Numbered from the stretch's first letter, positions 43,267 to 57,247 are shown. The stretch: DNA of 64,000 nucleotides from Hysterangium stoloniferum (GCA_015178975.1 WHVD01000009.1:248001-312000); one strand, 5' to 3'. Program-made: numbers and translations. Notes: generated from the letters alone by a model not told the origin.

Positions 43267-46200
43267 ATGTTCTTGTGCGACGCCCCGTTCATCTCCTGGA
43301 CTGACGACTGCACTCGGTCTTACTTCGAATCGCTCCCCTCGTTTGTCCTCGTTATTGCTATTCTATGCCTCTCAATCCCATTCGTGCAGAATATCAACTG
43401 GCCGATTCGGTCCTTCGTCACCCTTCCTGAAGCCGAGGCAATAATCGACCCATCGCTCGCTCCTGGAGAGAGCATCTCAAAGGGAAAGACGCCATTATGG
43501 CGGACAATTTGCTTCTCGGCCCTCGCTCTGGGAGAGACCATAGGCTGGCTTGTCATAGCAAGTTATCGGACGGTCGCACTCCACGGCTCGCTGAGCCATC
43601 ACACCATTGCGCCGTTTCTGAACGCGCTCGTCTGGCTTCTGGCCGTCACCATCCCAGTCGTCCGACCAACGCCAACGCCACCCTATGATCTCTTCGCACT
43701 GTACCTGTTCCAGTTCGTCGCTGGTATATTCCGCTTTGGCACGCTGTGGTATGACCGGGATATTTTGGAGATACCGCCCCTCGCCTGGGATGTCGCCGCG
43801 AGCTCGGTGAATTTGGCTGTCATCGCGGTCCTGCTTATGATCGTCCTGCAAATGCCATTAAGTATCCCCACCAATGATGTTATTGCAGAGAAGATCGTGC
43901 GTCCTATTTTCAACCCGCGAGACTGCACGTTATAACATCGTCATCCTAGGGCAAAGAAGTCAGCCCAGAAGACTATACTCCTCTATGGGCTTGGATCACG
44001 TTTGAGTGGGTTTATCCTTTAGTTAGACGGGTAAGCGACTCTGAAGTGAGATGATATATCGGGCTAAATCGTAGCTCTTTCTTTTTAGGGCACCAATGAC
44101 ACGCTCAACGAACCCGACGTTTGGGATCTGTCTCCGACTATGGCATCTAAGGTTGTATATACCAAGTTCTCGAAGATAGAGTGAGTGCTGTTTCCATCTC
44201 GGTTGTTCACCTCGTTTATGCTATCATCTTGCATGTCAGCGGGAAAGGGCTTCTCAAACGACTTTGGGTTGCCAATTCGTTGGATCTAATGTCAGTCGGC
44301 GCTATCTTATATCCTGTCAAGACGTTGATCGGTTTTCTAGTCTCGATTTCGTCTTGACTTTTGTCAGCGTCGTGTTCAACTATGCAGGGCCATTTTTCTT
44401 GAAGTCGGTCCCTGTACAATTTCGATGTATTTGCTTCCTTACATATTTGTTTGTTTGCCCTGTAGACGTATCCTCGACTCTTTGGATACCAAAACTTACA
44501 GTCCGGAAGCGCGCTCTCGTGCTTACATCTACGCGTTCCTGACTTTCTTGTCGACTGTATGCAAGGCTGAGACCGACGTCCTCCACCTTTGGTTCGGCCG
44601 GCGTGCGTCTACCAGAATCAGAAGTGGCCTTATGGCCAGCATCTATGCCAAGGCACTCGTGCGCAAGGATTACTCTGGCATCATCGACAAGAAGGAAAAG
44701 GAAGAGAAAGAAGCCAAGCCTAAAAGCGCTGAGCCATCTATTGCTAGTAATTCGGTCAACCAGCCATTGCTGAATGGGAATGGTAACGGCAAGGACAAGA
44801 AGGCCCGAAAGTCTAAAAAGAAGGATGCCAAGAAGGACGATGCGCCTGCTGCGGGTGCTGATATTGGGAAGATTGTGAACATTATGAGTGGCGATGCCAA
44901 TCGTATTTGTATGATAACTAGTGGAGCGTATTTTATATACGTGAGTTGACTGGCAGCTTGTGTATTTCACTTGGACTGATCCAACGAACTCTTCTAGGGA
45001 GCACCTTTCGAAATCGTCATCGCATCCGTGTTTTTATACCAGTATGTCTCCACCTTGAAGTGTCTGGGTGGCTATACAGTATTTGCAGATTGCTTGGTCT
45101 ATCGGCCTTTGCTGGTTTCATCTGTCTAGGTGTTCTATCTCCCTTGAACTCATACCTGGCGAGACGTGTGAGTTTTCATCTTCGAGGGATGGAGTGATCT
45201 GGGCACTAGTGACGTTTGTGATGATGGCAGAGTATTCGCATCCAGAAGGGTGTGCTGGCCGCACGAGACAAGCGGATGGGCATCGTCAATGAACTCCTGA
45301 ACGGCGTATGTCATTTGTTGTTTCGCTTTTTGTCGACCTTTCTCCCTTAGCCATCTGTTCTGTCGCAGGTCAAACTTGTTAAATTCTATGGATGGGAACT
45401 CCGATGGATTGACCGCGTTCTCGATGCGCGGAAGTTTGAGTTGAAGTGGTTGGTAAAGAGTACGTCGCCATATCCCGCGCCAGACGCTGTCCTTATGCAC
45501 ATGTTCGTATAGGTCGGACTAATTCAGTTTTCTTTTCGACGCTCTGGACGAACGCTCCTATCTGTGTCTCGGTGGTCTCTTTCCTTACTTATGTTATGAC
45601 TGGGCACGAGTTGACGATTTCTGTGGCTTTTACGGTTAGTAATAGTATATCCTGTCAATCGCCATTTTTGTCGCTGAACGTTTTTGTGCCAGGCGATTGC
45701 ATTGTTCACTATGTTGAGGTATATATTCCAGTGATGAAAACCTTTGCTTGAATTAATACAACTCGTTCGAAGATCGCCACTCAATGTTATTCCAACCTGG
45801 ATCGTCACACTTCTTCAAGTTAGTCATCGACACCGAGTCTCATACATCACACACTGACTCTTTCATCAAACAGGCCAAGGTATCTCTCGACCGGATAGCC
45901 ACATTCCTCAGTGAAGATGAAGTCTCAGAAGAAATGTCAAGTTTCAAACGGGACACCGTCGACCCGTCTTCGGAAACAGATCAACGACTAGGAATCTCTC
46001 ATGCATCGTTCAAATGGAATGAAGTCGAAGACGATAAGAAGACACAAACGCCGGCTGCAGACTCTGCGACAAATACACTCCCAAAGTCTTCCAGCTCGTC
46101 TATTGCGGAATCACAGAATGGCCCGGCCCTGAGTGATAGTGTTTCGATAACTAGCCAGGGTACTAGTCAGGGTACTGAAGATCGAAAGTTTGAGCTGAGG

Positions 46201-49200
46201 GATATAGATGTTATTTTCCCAGAGGGGAAGCTTACTGTTGTTACGGGACCTAGTATGTCTTTTGTATCTCTTTGTATCGACAAGACTGGGGTCTGACCGT
46301 CGTTCGTAGCTGCATCTGGAAAGAGTGCTTTACTGGTAAGTTGTATGCGCCCACCCTGTCTCGACGCCGTACTGAACACTATAGATGGCACTCTTGGGCG
46401 AAATGACCACCCTCCCCGGCAACGGAAAAATCCACCTCCCAAAGCACCGCTCCAGCCCCGACGAATATGGCTACGCTGGCTTATCCTACGCCGCCCAAGC
46501 GCCATTCTTGCAACATCAAACCATCCGAGAGAATATCCTCTTCGGCACGCCTTACGAGGAGGAACGATATGAAGCGGTGCTTGAAGCGTGCGCTTTGAAG
46601 CCTGATTTGACGATATTCGAGGATGGCGATATGACGGAAGTTGGGTCGAGGGGTATTTCGCTTTCGGGGGGACAAAAGGCGCGAGTAGCGTTGGCGAGGG
46701 CTGTATATGTGAGGAGTAAATGTGTGTTGTTGGATGATCCGCTTAGTGCAGTTGTATGTGTCTTCTTGTTCGTTGTTGCGGGTGCGCTGGGGGCTAACTG
46801 TAACCAGGATAGCCATACGGCGTTGTTCTTGTACGAAAGGCTCCTGAAGGGACCCCTACTCGCTAATCGGACTGTTGTATGTCTTTGGGATTGATGATTT
46901 GAAAATCAGGGCATGATTCGGTGTCATTCTAGGTTTTGGTTACTCACAATGTGGAACTAGTCCTCCCAGGCGCGTACTATCTGGTCCGGGTACTCGACGG
47001 CAGGATTGATGTCCAAGGAACCACCGACGAATTACGTGAACAAGGTGTATTGGATGCTATAACCAAGGATTCTTCAGCGGAAAATCAACTACAGGCCCGC
47101 AAGACGCCTCCAGATGCCTCCGCCGCTCAGGCTGCTCCTGATGGGACGAAGAAGCCTCGTCAACTTGTGAAGGACGAAGCTAGAGAAGTTGGGGGTGTTA
47201 AATGGAGTATTTACAAAACTTATATGAAGGCTACTTCTTACTGGACTTGGGTCGCGCTATCGCTGGGTATCTGCATCTTTCAGCTACTCGGTGTAGCGAA
47301 CAAGCTTTGGGTAAAGCAATGGGGAGAGGTATTACATGGAACAGTCTCTGTATTGTACTTTAGAGCTGATAGAAGAATACCAGGCCTACACTGACACCGA
47401 CAGCACTAACCCAGTGGCGTATCTCCTTTATTCCACATCTCTTACCGACGGCGAGGGAGACGTCTTCATGCAACATGCTTATACATCCGCGCATTTCTCT
47501 AGTGCGTTCAGCACCATATCTGGTGCCAATAGCTCCGTTCTTGGCATCCAGCTCCCATCTGCGAACGAACACCCTTTGTTCTATCTCGGCATCTACGCGG
47601 CTATTAACTTTGGTGCAGCTTTCGTTAGCATCGGCAATGTTATCATACAGTATACTGGAGGACTGCGGGCTTCGAAGATCCTGTTTCGGCGATTGCTCGT
47701 TGCGGTAGTGCGGGCGACTATGCGGTGGCATGATTCGACACCAACTGGTATGCTGGGTATCCCTGTATCAAATTCATACGAACTTGCTGAACGATCGCTT
47801 TCCCGGTAGGCCGTATGCTCAATCGGTTTAGTAAGGACATCGAAACTGTTGATAGCAATCTCGGATCGTCGCTCCAAGCTGTCAATGCTTCCATGGCGAC
47901 GTTCTTCGCTTCAATACTGACTGTCATTTTCTTTTCGCCGCCTTTCGTATTCCCTGCCGTCATTATTGGATTCGTTTATTACAAGCTTGGCATTGGATAT
48001 CTGTATGAGATATTTCTTGACATTTGGCGTTATGCTTATATCTCGTCGCAGAAACACTGGACGTGACCTTCGTCGTATGGAATCCAACTCTCGCTCGCCT
48101 ATTTTCTCGAATTTCTCGGAGTTATTACTGGGTATTGTTAGTCTCATTTTTTTTCTCGCGGTTATGTCCTACATGTCTCAACTAAGCTCGATAGGTTACT
48201 GTCAGGGCCTTTTCGTCCGAGAGACGTTTCTTGGATAATTTACATGGAAAAATTGATCTCACCACCAAGGTACGTCTAGTATTCAACATTTGCCATGTGT
48301 TATTGACAATCATTTCAGATGTGGTACTGTAAGTGGATGTTTACTGGGAATTGTTCTAGATTTTGATTGCATTCTCTGAAGCATTCTGGATGACTAACCG
48401 GTAAGTTGCAACAAGGATCCTGTACCTTGACCTTCTCACCAAGATTGGAACTGGTTATCTAGCTGGTTATTGTTGCACTTTGATTTCCTCGGAGGATTGG
48501 CTGTGTTATTCACAACGCTACTTGCGCTTTCTGGCGCCATAGGAGCTGGTAAGTTGTCCGCATCCAGCGCGATCTAGTTGCATCATTTTAACTGTGTTTG
48601 TGTAGGCTTGGCTGGTGTTACCATCACGTCGGCAATGGGTTTCACAAATGCCGTAAGTCTATTCTATTTCAACATTTTTCGAAATTGACGTTATTTTCCT
48701 AGGTTTACTGGACTTGCCGACTCTGGACTTCACTCGAGCTTGACTTGAAGTAAGTCCCATCAACCCATTCCGAGGGCGTACATTAACACATTCCATCAGT
48801 TCGGTAGAACGAGTTGTAGAATATTTGGAATTGCCTCAAGAACCGCCTCTCTTGATCGAATCGAATCGTCCACCAGCATACTGGCCATCCAGTTCCGATA
48901 ACGATTCGTTGATTGTTGTTGAAGATCTTGTAGTCGTAAGTGAACACCAGCCACGTCGTGTCTCTGCGCTAATATTAGGGAATAGAAATATTCACCAGAG
49001 CTTCCCTCTGTTCTCCATGGTGTATCGTTCAGTCTTAAGTCTCGCGAAAGGGTTGGATTGTTGGGCCGAACAGGTTAGTGTTGTTTCTTTTCACCTCTTG
49101 TCCCTGTGTTATTGCATTTGCTTACATATTAATTGCACTTAGGAAGTGGCAAATCCACACTGGCAATGAGTCTTTTGCGCTTTGCAAGTGTTACCTTAAA

Positions 49201-50310
49201 TATTCTGTGCTGCCCTCTGATCATCTTGCGCTTATGCTATGCAGACTGAACCCTCGAGTGGCCGTATTTTGATTGATGGCATCGACATCACTACCATTGG
49301 GTTGCACGATCTGCGTTCGCGCTTGGTAAGCTTTAGTGAACACTGGACGCTAGTTGTTGTATAACTGATTGAGTTTTGTAGACGTTGGTGGCGCAAGACG
49401 CTGTCTTGTTTTCCGGTACCATAAGGTGGGTTGCCCCAGATGATGGTATGCATGTAGTGTTGACAATTCAATGCAGAGAAAACATCGATCCATTCGGAGA
49501 TTACAGCGACGAGGCTTGCTTGGATGTCCTATCCAGGGTGCATCTTTTGTCTGACAGCAGAGAAGCTTCTCGAGTTTCTTCAAGGATAGGATCCAGAGCG
49601 CCTTCTATCCACGAAGAGGATCAAGAGACGATTGCCGCCTCGTCAACCGTAGGAACCGCGACACATGATGACAAGCAGGGTGTCATCACTCTCGACTCAC
49701 AAGTCTCCGCTGGAGGAGCCAACTTCAGTCAGGGACAACGGCAATTGTTGACCATGGCTCGTGCGCTTCTCCGCCAAAGCTCTATTATTATTTTGGACGA
49801 GGCTACAAGCTCAATTGATTATGTGACTGATGCGAAAATCCAGAAAACGATCAGGGAAGAATGTCGGTGTCTTTTGTTCCTCTCCCATGCTATATAAGTG
49901 ACTGATGGTTTGTATCCAGTTAAGAATTCGCTATTGTTAACTGGTATGCATGTTGTAAGATGAAGTATCAGCAATATAGCTAATAGCTCTTTGTAGTTGC
50001 CCATCGTCTCCGGACTGTGATAGACGTTAGTTATATTTTCCTGTGTATTCCTCTAGCTAAATTATGTCTTCAGTACGACCGGCTGATTATTTTGGATAAT
50101 GGGCGTGTCGTTGAATTTGATACCCCACACACCTTGATTCACAAGGAAGGTAGCGGTAAGTCCACTTTCTTTAAAACTAGGAGGGAAGATCCACACTTAA
50201 TGTTTTTTTTTCTCTTTGCAGTATTCCGTGATATGTGCAAACACAGCGGCAACTTTAAAGAACTTGAAGAAGCCGCAAACAAAGCAGCCACGCGGCGGGA
50301 CAGCCTTTAA
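43267..50310 (+). CDS. ABC transporter, ABCC/MRP-type, full length (1,670 aa)
   Basis: Full-size ABCC exporter (YOR1/MRP-like), probably moving conjugated or amphipathic compounds across the plasma or vacuolar membrane. 37 exons, all in phase; first 43267-43896, last 50222-50310. An N-terminal membrane domain (about 43267-43900) precedes the first six-helix domain ('[18 protein letters not shown]', '[14 protein letters not shown]', '[17 protein letters not shown]'). NBD1: Walker A '[11 protein letters not shown]', C motif '[15 protein letters not shown]', Walker B '[16 protein letters not shown]' (Asp for Glu, usual for ABCC). A Ser-rich insert precedes NBD1. The second membrane domain has '[15 protein letters not shown]' and '[18 protein letters not shown]'. 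NBD2: '[17 protein letters not shown]', Q loop '[11 protein letters not shown]', C motif '[16 protein letters not shown]', Walker B '[12 protein letters not shown]', H loop 'VAHRL'. Exon 23 is 10 nt; intron 49184-49245 is GC-AG. The gene converges on the lyase gene 225 bp downstream. Confidence 0.93.
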
Positions 50311-50535
50311 AACTCTTCTTTATCAGCTATGCATATCTCTTCGACTTTCTGCTGCATAAATATTCCTAAATATATTTGTCAATCCAAATGCTGCTATTCA
50401 CAACGATATGGAATGGGATTAGCTAGTATTTTATAGATCTCTAAGCGAATAATTGGATATGCAAGAAAAAATGTACGACAACACGAAAAAAAGGCGAACT
50501 AAAGAAAGTCTATAACCTATCTATTCATTCATTGT

Positions 50536-53500
50536 CTATAGCACCTTGCCCAACACACGAGGCTGGGAGAGGTGCGACATCTCGATAAATATGTCGTCTG
50601 CTGGGTGACGGTATAGCGGTGCCTTGAGACGTTTTTGGTCTTGAAGAAAAAGGAAGAAGTAAAAATAAGTACTGATAACACAGTCCATGCAATTCTGAAG
50701 AGACAACGCACCGAGATGATGGCCGATGAAACCAATGCTACGGCCAAGGACGAAGAGACCATTGAGGGTGCCGATCTTGGCATACTCATCTGCCTCTTCG
50801 CGGGTGAATGCACCGCTGTCTCTTAGGAGGTCGACGAAGCAGACGGCAATGCAGCCGTCGACGTTGAGGATCAACTGTTTAGGTGATATGCGCATGAATT
50901 GAGCAGGAAAGGGGAGGGAAAAAAAAAATGACTAACAGTATCCTTCTTAGAAGTCGTGACCTTCTCAACGCCCAGCGCATAGTCCAGCAACGTATGGCTC
51001 GGGAAGTTTTTCATAACATATTCCTTGACAAGCTCGACACGCAAGTCGGGGTTGTTGACACTCTTGATCTTGTGGCCGATTCCACTGACTATCAGGGGCG
51101 GGGGCGGGTTAGAGATGGAGAACGTAAAATATAAAGGCATAACAATGAAGCAGCCATTGACACACAAACGCCAACATCGGAGGAAAGAGAAAAAGGTGGG
51201 GGAACAACTTACTCAATTTATTCGCACGCCTCGACTCATCCACGAACTCGCGCGGGGTGAGGCCCCTATCGCGAGCGCTGCTGAACATGGCTGCAGCTTC
51301 GTCGAGTGCTCCACCAAATCGGCTGCCGATGGTTAGGAGACCAGATGCCAGGGAGGAGATGAGGTCTTTGCCTGCACGGGAGGCGACGATGGTGTTCATG
51401 GCACTAAAAAAAAAAAGATTACGTGAGCGTGAGTATAAGAGGGGTCGACATTAAAAAAAGAGAATAGAAGACCGCAGAACGACTACTTACCCTGATACCG
51501 CGGGACCGTGGTCAGCGGTCAGCATGAGCACCATCTCGATGAATTTGGTGGCGTATGTGGGGAGACCTTGGGGGTTTGAGATGCTCATTAGATAGATAGG
51601 TATGGAGGCAGAACCCAGAATGCTTACGACGCTTGAACCACAAAAGAGACACGACACCACCAACACCGATATCTTCCTTGAAGACATCCGAGATACGCAT
51701 ACCCGCATAGAGCAGCTCCTGTCCCCGCTCGTCGGAGATGGTTGAGATGAATGCGGCGGGTTTACGGATAAGACCGAGTTCCTGGGGGATATTCGTCGTG
51801 AATTCAATAGCTCTTTGGTCAAAAAAAAAAAGAAAAACTACATACCTGCGCCCACTTATAGTCCATAGGAATAACAGGCGGGTCCCTCTCAGGCTTGGGA
51901 ACAATAGCCCCCTTCTGCACAAGAGCCTCATACGTGTCCCTCAACACCTCCGGCAAGTCCTCAAACGTCTCAGGGACAATCAAGCCCGCCGCCCTCATCG
52001 CCTGGTTCTTCGCATCCGCCGTCTCAAGCTCCGAGTTCGCCAACGAGCCCGCATGTCCAAACTGCACCTCCGTCGCGAACATCTTCGCGCACGTCCCAAT
52101 CGCCCACGCGACGATGGGCTTTTTGATAATGCCCCGCCGGACGGCGTCGATCACGCGGTACTCTTCGATGCCGCCGACCTCGCCGAGGAGGACGAGCATC
52201 TTGCACTCGGGGTCGGCCTCATAGCGGAGCAGGTGGTCGATGAACGTCGAGCCCGGGTAGCGGTCTCCGCCAATGGCGATGCCTTCGTAGGTTCCGTTCG
52301 TGACGAGCGAGAGGATGTTGTTGAGTTCATTGGACATGCCACCGGATTTGGAGACGTAGCCGACTGAGCCGGCGCGGTAGAGTTTTGAGGCGATGATATT
52401 GTCCATCATACTACGCGACACCAAAAAAAAAAAAAAGAAAGGAAGAAATGAGCGAAAGAGAAGATAAATTAACTCCGAGAGAACGCAACGTACCCTCCAC
52501 TGTTCCCAATCTTGAAGCAGCCAGGCTTGACGCCACCAACAGTCGCCGGGCCGATGATCAACACGTTCTTCTGCTTTGCAAGGTACAAAATCTCCCTCGC
52601 ATGTCTCTCCGGCACACCCTCCGCAATGAGCGCAACGCTCTTGATCTGCGGGAACTTGAGAATGTCCAACGTCGAGCTATACACGCTCCGCGAACTCGCA
52701 AAGTTCACCACAACATCCGCATCGGCGTGCTTCAGCACCGCCTCGTCCAGCGTGGTATACACGGGGAGCAGCGTCTCCTTCGTGCCCCAATAAAACTTCT
52801 GGATGTGGTGCCCGCCGAAGGGATAGATCATCGCCGCCACACTCGGCGTCGACCGCCCGCAGCTGTAGTCAAAGTCCAGCATGCCCTGGATCGCGCGCGG
52901 CTGCAGCCCGTACACGAACGCCCGCGTGGTCGCATCGAAGGGGCGGTACGACGGCCGGCGCGCCTGCGGGCCCTTCGTCTCCTCGTCAAAGTGCACAATC
53001 TGGTCGTTCGGCTGCACGCGCGAGCCGTCCGCGCCGATCGTGCCGACGTCGACGGGCTCGATGACGTTCACGTTGGACGGGGACGGCGGCGGCGGCGTGC
53101 CCGGCATCGACGCGGGCATCGACACGGGCTCCGGGCGGCCGTTCGCACCCGGCGCGGAACGCTTGTTCTTCACGCCCAGCGCGAGGGGCACGATGTCCGT
53201 GATGTGCGTGTCGGGCCCGTAGACCTTGATAGGGACGCCGAGGGACTCGCCGAGGAGGCGCATCGCCTTCAGGCCTTCCTGGTAGTTCGGCCCCCCGCGC
53301 CGCACGAAGATGCGCACTTGGTGGGCGATGAGCTGGGTCTTGTATTCCTTGAGCGCGCGGATTATCCCCTTAAATGTCGCGGCGACGTTGGTGAAGTTGG
53401 CGATGCCGCCGCCGATGATGAGGATTTTGCCGTCTTCGCGTGGCTTGCCGCGGGTGATGAGGTCGACTAGAGAAGTGGTACAATTAGAGAGGTTCTCCCA

Positions 53501-54843
53501 GGAGACGTTACTACTATTGACTCACTGATGGTCTTGGCATATTCGTAGGTCTGTCCCTCAGTGGGAGCACCCGAATATTCACCGTAGTTGGCAAGCTCGT
53601 GCGCAAAGCCATGTGCGGCGATGGCATCAGAGTATACTACTGAGGCGCCGCCACCAGCCACCATTGTCCACACACGTCCCTCGGGGTTCAGCACGGTGAG
53701 CTTAAGAGATGCACCAGTTGAGCCGTCGAGTTTCTGGATATATGCCTCCTCCTTGGTCAGCGAACGGCCGAAAGGGGCGGGCCAGACCATGGGTGGGCCA
53801 CGGTCGGCGGAGACAGAGGATTTGGACGAGGTAGGCACGCTGCTGGGCTCATAAATGCTCAAATCCCGTGCAATAGCCCACTTGGGTCCGCAAAGAGAGT
53901 CGGCGGTCTAAGAAACAAGGATAATAAGACGGTGGGGACGGGCGGAAGTACGAGAATGTATGGGGTTAGGTACGTACCTGGTCCAGTTTGGCAGCCATGT
54001 CCAAATAGTGAATGGTCGGGGGGCTGCCGTTTGCGGCATCGAGGCAGATCAAGGGGTTGATCTCGAGATAAGCAAAGTGCAGGTCGACGTAGACTGAGTA
54101 GAGGCGGACGAGGAAGTCGACGAGGGTGTCCTTCTTGGCTTCAGGGACGTGCTTGAGGAGTGCATCTTTGATGGCCTGACGAGATGGGAAGAGAGCGCCG
54201 ACGGGGAGATCGAGCTTGAGGGCCTTGGCGTCGACATCACCGACGTCAATACCGCCTTCGTGGGTGAAAAGAATTTCGTCTCCCTCACGGCCAGAGTTAA
54301 TACACACGTAGTACTCGGTGTGTTGGGGGTGGGGGAGGAAAGGCTCGACGATGAAATTTGTAAGCTGGCCAGTGGTCGATTCGACCTGAGGGATTGACAG
54401 ATAAGCCGGTTGCAATAGAATTAGAATTATGCCAAGGCTATTAAAAGCACCCACCTTGACCTGCTTTCCAGCGCGCTCAGTAATCCATTTTTTAGCCTCG
54501 GACCATTCCTTGTTGAGCAAGAGCAAGCCGCTCTTGCCTCGTCTTTTGATAAGCTGGTCTGGTTTTGCGACGAGCTTGGAGGTGAATACCCAGCTGGGTA
54601 GCTGGGTATCTGGGGTGATTGTGTTGGTCGCAGGATCCCATGATACTTGAGCGACTTTTGGTGACGGGTAGACGAACGACTCTGATACTTTGAAAGAGGG
54701 GGAGTTAGTAGCGGCAGGGGCACGAGCTAACCAGTATGCGAGGAGGAGCTTGGCATCGTACTCGCGAATAGCTATGGTATAGCGGTAAGTCAAAGGGGGG
54801 ATATACAGGCGAAACAGGACAACGACAGACCTTTGGAGGACAT
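50536..54843 (-). CDS. ATP-citrate lyase, single-chain form (1,165 aa)
   Basis: Makes cytosolic acetyl-CoA and oxaloacetate from citrate, CoA and ATP, for lipid and sterol synthesis and acetylation. 12 exons, in coding order 54843-54831, 54771-54455, 54385-53978, 53907-53526, 53466-52494, 52410-51846, 51781-51628, 51566-51491, 51403-51213, 51088-50937, 50874-50712, 50639-50536. Domains: ATP-grasp/citryl-CoA synthetase-like ('[15 protein letters not shown]', '[16 protein letters not shown]', 'YLEINPLI', '[15 protein letters not shown]', '[14 protein letters not shown]'), a Pro/Ser-rich linker (about 53000-53150), CoA-binding part ('[18 protein letters not shown]', '[20 protein letters not shown]'), phosphohistidine in '[14 protein letters not shown]', and the citrate-synthase-like end ('[15 protein letters not shown]', '[13 protein letters not shown]', '[20 protein letters not shown]'). 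Fused in animals and basidiomycetes, split in ascomycetes. Plus-strand open frames here are shadows. Confidence 0.96.
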
Positions 54844-55799
54844 GATAGATTGGGGGATTCAAGGATGGTGCGGCGGCTCTCTTTTTAAAGTTGCTCCTTT
54901 GGGGGTACCTTACGGGATCAAATTAACCCACCCCAACTGAAAGGTTCTCATCGCATTCTGGCTATGTTCTTTTTTTCTCAATAAAACCGAAATCTGATTT
55001 CCTTGATCCACCTTTTTCATACCGCATAGCGCCGCTTCAAGGATAAAACTATATAGCTGTATATATTTTAAAGGGAGTTTTCGGTGAATTTCTCTTTGGG
55101 GAGAGCAGAGCGTCTATACAAATACTTAGCCGAGTGCAACAATACCTGAGGTCGGCGATTGGAAGATTTGGGGGAATCACAGAAAAACAGTCGTCCGATC
55201 GCTCCTTCGGTTTTTGCGCGAAAATCGTCCGATTGTCCGCCAACACCGACCAACAGTAGTTATTCGGGTTAGGGCAGAGGCCCCGGTGTTAATCCACGTT
55301 CTCTGCATTATTAACAGTTATCATGATTCGCTCAGACAACCAACTTGCACCATATATCAGTGGTCTGATATTGTATATATATCCTTTCACAATGTAACCT
55401 CGTGCAAACAACTGATTCCATTCTGACAGTGAGTAATATTTATATTGAAATATGTTCGGTCGCGAGAACGCAGCGTGAAATAATCAATCGGTCAACCGGA
55501 ATTATCCCCCGGACTTTCATGGCATATGTCCCATGCCGTGGGTGCCCATAAATGGGAAGAACGCCCATAAGGAATGATCTAAGTATCGGGCAACGTCAAA
55601 TCCAAGGTGCCTTCAGAACACCCCTGGCAATCTCGATGGTGGCGCCTCATGATTAATCCCAAAAGAGTACGACCCATTCATTAAGATAGAACCAGCAAAT
55701 CATTACACATCACACGAGCATAAACGCAAACAACAGAAGTCAAATTAGACCAAGGTATGTGCATTACGTGGCAACACCGTGAGGATAAGCCCCAAGTCA
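54844..55799. promoter_or_regulatory. Gap between eIF3g stop and lyase start
   Basis: 956 bp holding the eIF3g 3' end and the ATP-citrate lyase promoter. No gene recognised. Short open frames around 55049-55426 have no support. Confidence 0.45.
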
Positions 55800-57247
55800 T
55801 CAAGGTCCTCCAGCGCGTTGTTCTCTCGGTTCTGGATATAAACAACTATAAGAAACTCGCCCCGCTACTGTAAAACACGCAAAAGACTTACGTGACCATT
55901 GGCAGTTCAAAATCAGATTATCATAACCTGCCACGCAATCACCCCAAATCAGCGAACAACTCCTATTAACACAAAACAACATTAACATACCCATGCCATG
56001 GACTTTATCCATCGCCTTCTGCGCAACAGCCCTATCTTCAAAGCTCACGAACGCATACCCCTTACCAATCCCCGTTTCACGATCCCGACCGATATACACC
56101 CGCGCCACACGGCCAAAGTTGCTAAACAGGTCGCGCAAGTCGTTATCTGTCGTGTCTTCCGAGACGTTGGTCACACGTAATGTCGGTAGGTCCTCCCTAG
56201 ATACAGAAAAAATACAGTTAGACGGCTCGACTCAACCATAGTATTGCTGAATGCGAAATGCGCAGGAGAAACGAACCTCGAACGGAACATACTCTCGCCG
56301 GCACCGCGGCCTGCACCAACGCCTGCACGCAGGGATGGAGGGACGTACTTCCCCCCTGAGGATCCTGCGGCCGGCTGGTCCGTCGGGGGTGCGGCAGTGT
56401 CATCATCACCAACTGGTGGCGTATCTAACAAAAATACAAACAGCATTAGAAAAGGAGCAGAAGGCAGCAAGTATAGCGCGCACCTGCGCCATCCAGCACC
56501 CCCAATGTCTCCTTGTAAGGACATTTCGACGTAAAATGATCGCCCTTGCATAGTCTGCACGAAATCTTCTTATTCCCGAGGCTGATTTTGATTTGCTGTT
56601 CTTGCGTTGGTTCGGGCTCGTTTGTCTGTAAGATTCATTCGCACAATAATAATAAATCAGTCCATATGAAATGCCGTGCAAATACCGCGTGAAACGGAAT
56701 GAAAAATGATAAGAAAACCCACTTTGTTCCCTACACTGAGCTTGAGATTGACATTCTCCCCCACCGTCGTCGTCGCCCTGTCAGGTCCGGGCTTGTTGCC
56801 CTTTTCCTGCCCAAACTTGTTCCATTGCTTGCGCTCCGCGACGGTGTGGACCACGAGTTGCTTTTGAAGTGTCCGTTTGATACGACGCGTGACCTATTAA
56901 ATTCGCAGGAAAGCAAGCAGGTAGGGTGAGCTCCAGCCAACCCAACGCACAAGACACGCCAACACACACCTTGACCTTCTTCCCCTCATCATTAACCGTA
57001 TACTCCACAATAGTACGTATTCCATTTTCATCCACCGTATCCTGCACTATGCCCGGGATCTTTGGCACCTTATCATTTTGCTCTAACAAACGGCAGCGCG
57101 TCAGATGTAATGTAAGATATTGACACAACGGAAAACTCACCATGTTCATCTACATCATCCGCCCATGATGTTTTTGGTACTCTGGATGAAAAAAAGTCAG
57201 CGTGCTGCAACAGTGGGAGATTTTAAGCCTCACGGGTCAGTAGACAT
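55800..57247 (-). CDS. TIF35: Translation initiation factor eIF3 subunit G (300 aa)
   Basis: eIF3g: RNA-binding subunit of eIF3 that helps scanning and re-initiation on the 40S ribosome. Nine exons in coding order: 57247-57234, 57181-57141, 57082-56970, 56893-56723, 56625-56484, 56424-56277, 56196-55991, 55927-55892, 55831-55800. Start MSTDPVPKTSWADDVDEHEQ. Then 'VDENGIRTIVEYTVNDEGKK', 'VVHTVAERKQWNKFGQEKG', zinc knuckle 'ISCRLCKGDHFTSKCPYKE' (C-C-H-C), 'GGKYVPPSLRAG', and a C-terminal RRM with 'LRVTNVSEDTTDNDLRDLFS' (RNP2 region) and 'GIGKGYAFVSFEDRA' (RNP1). Ends 'LNCQWSQPREQRAGGP'. Length and order are normal. A DNA transposon starts 90 bp upstream of the ATG. Confidence 0.95.

Noticed and set aside
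51738-53528. Several plus-strand open frames of 100-340 aa
   Set aside because: They are the reverse side of the C+G-rich ATP-citrate lyase exons, rich in Arg, as expected of antisense frames.
54692-54735. Extra 44-nt intron in the lyase gene
   Set aside because: Removing it breaks the frame; keeping it gives a continuous family-like N-terminus.
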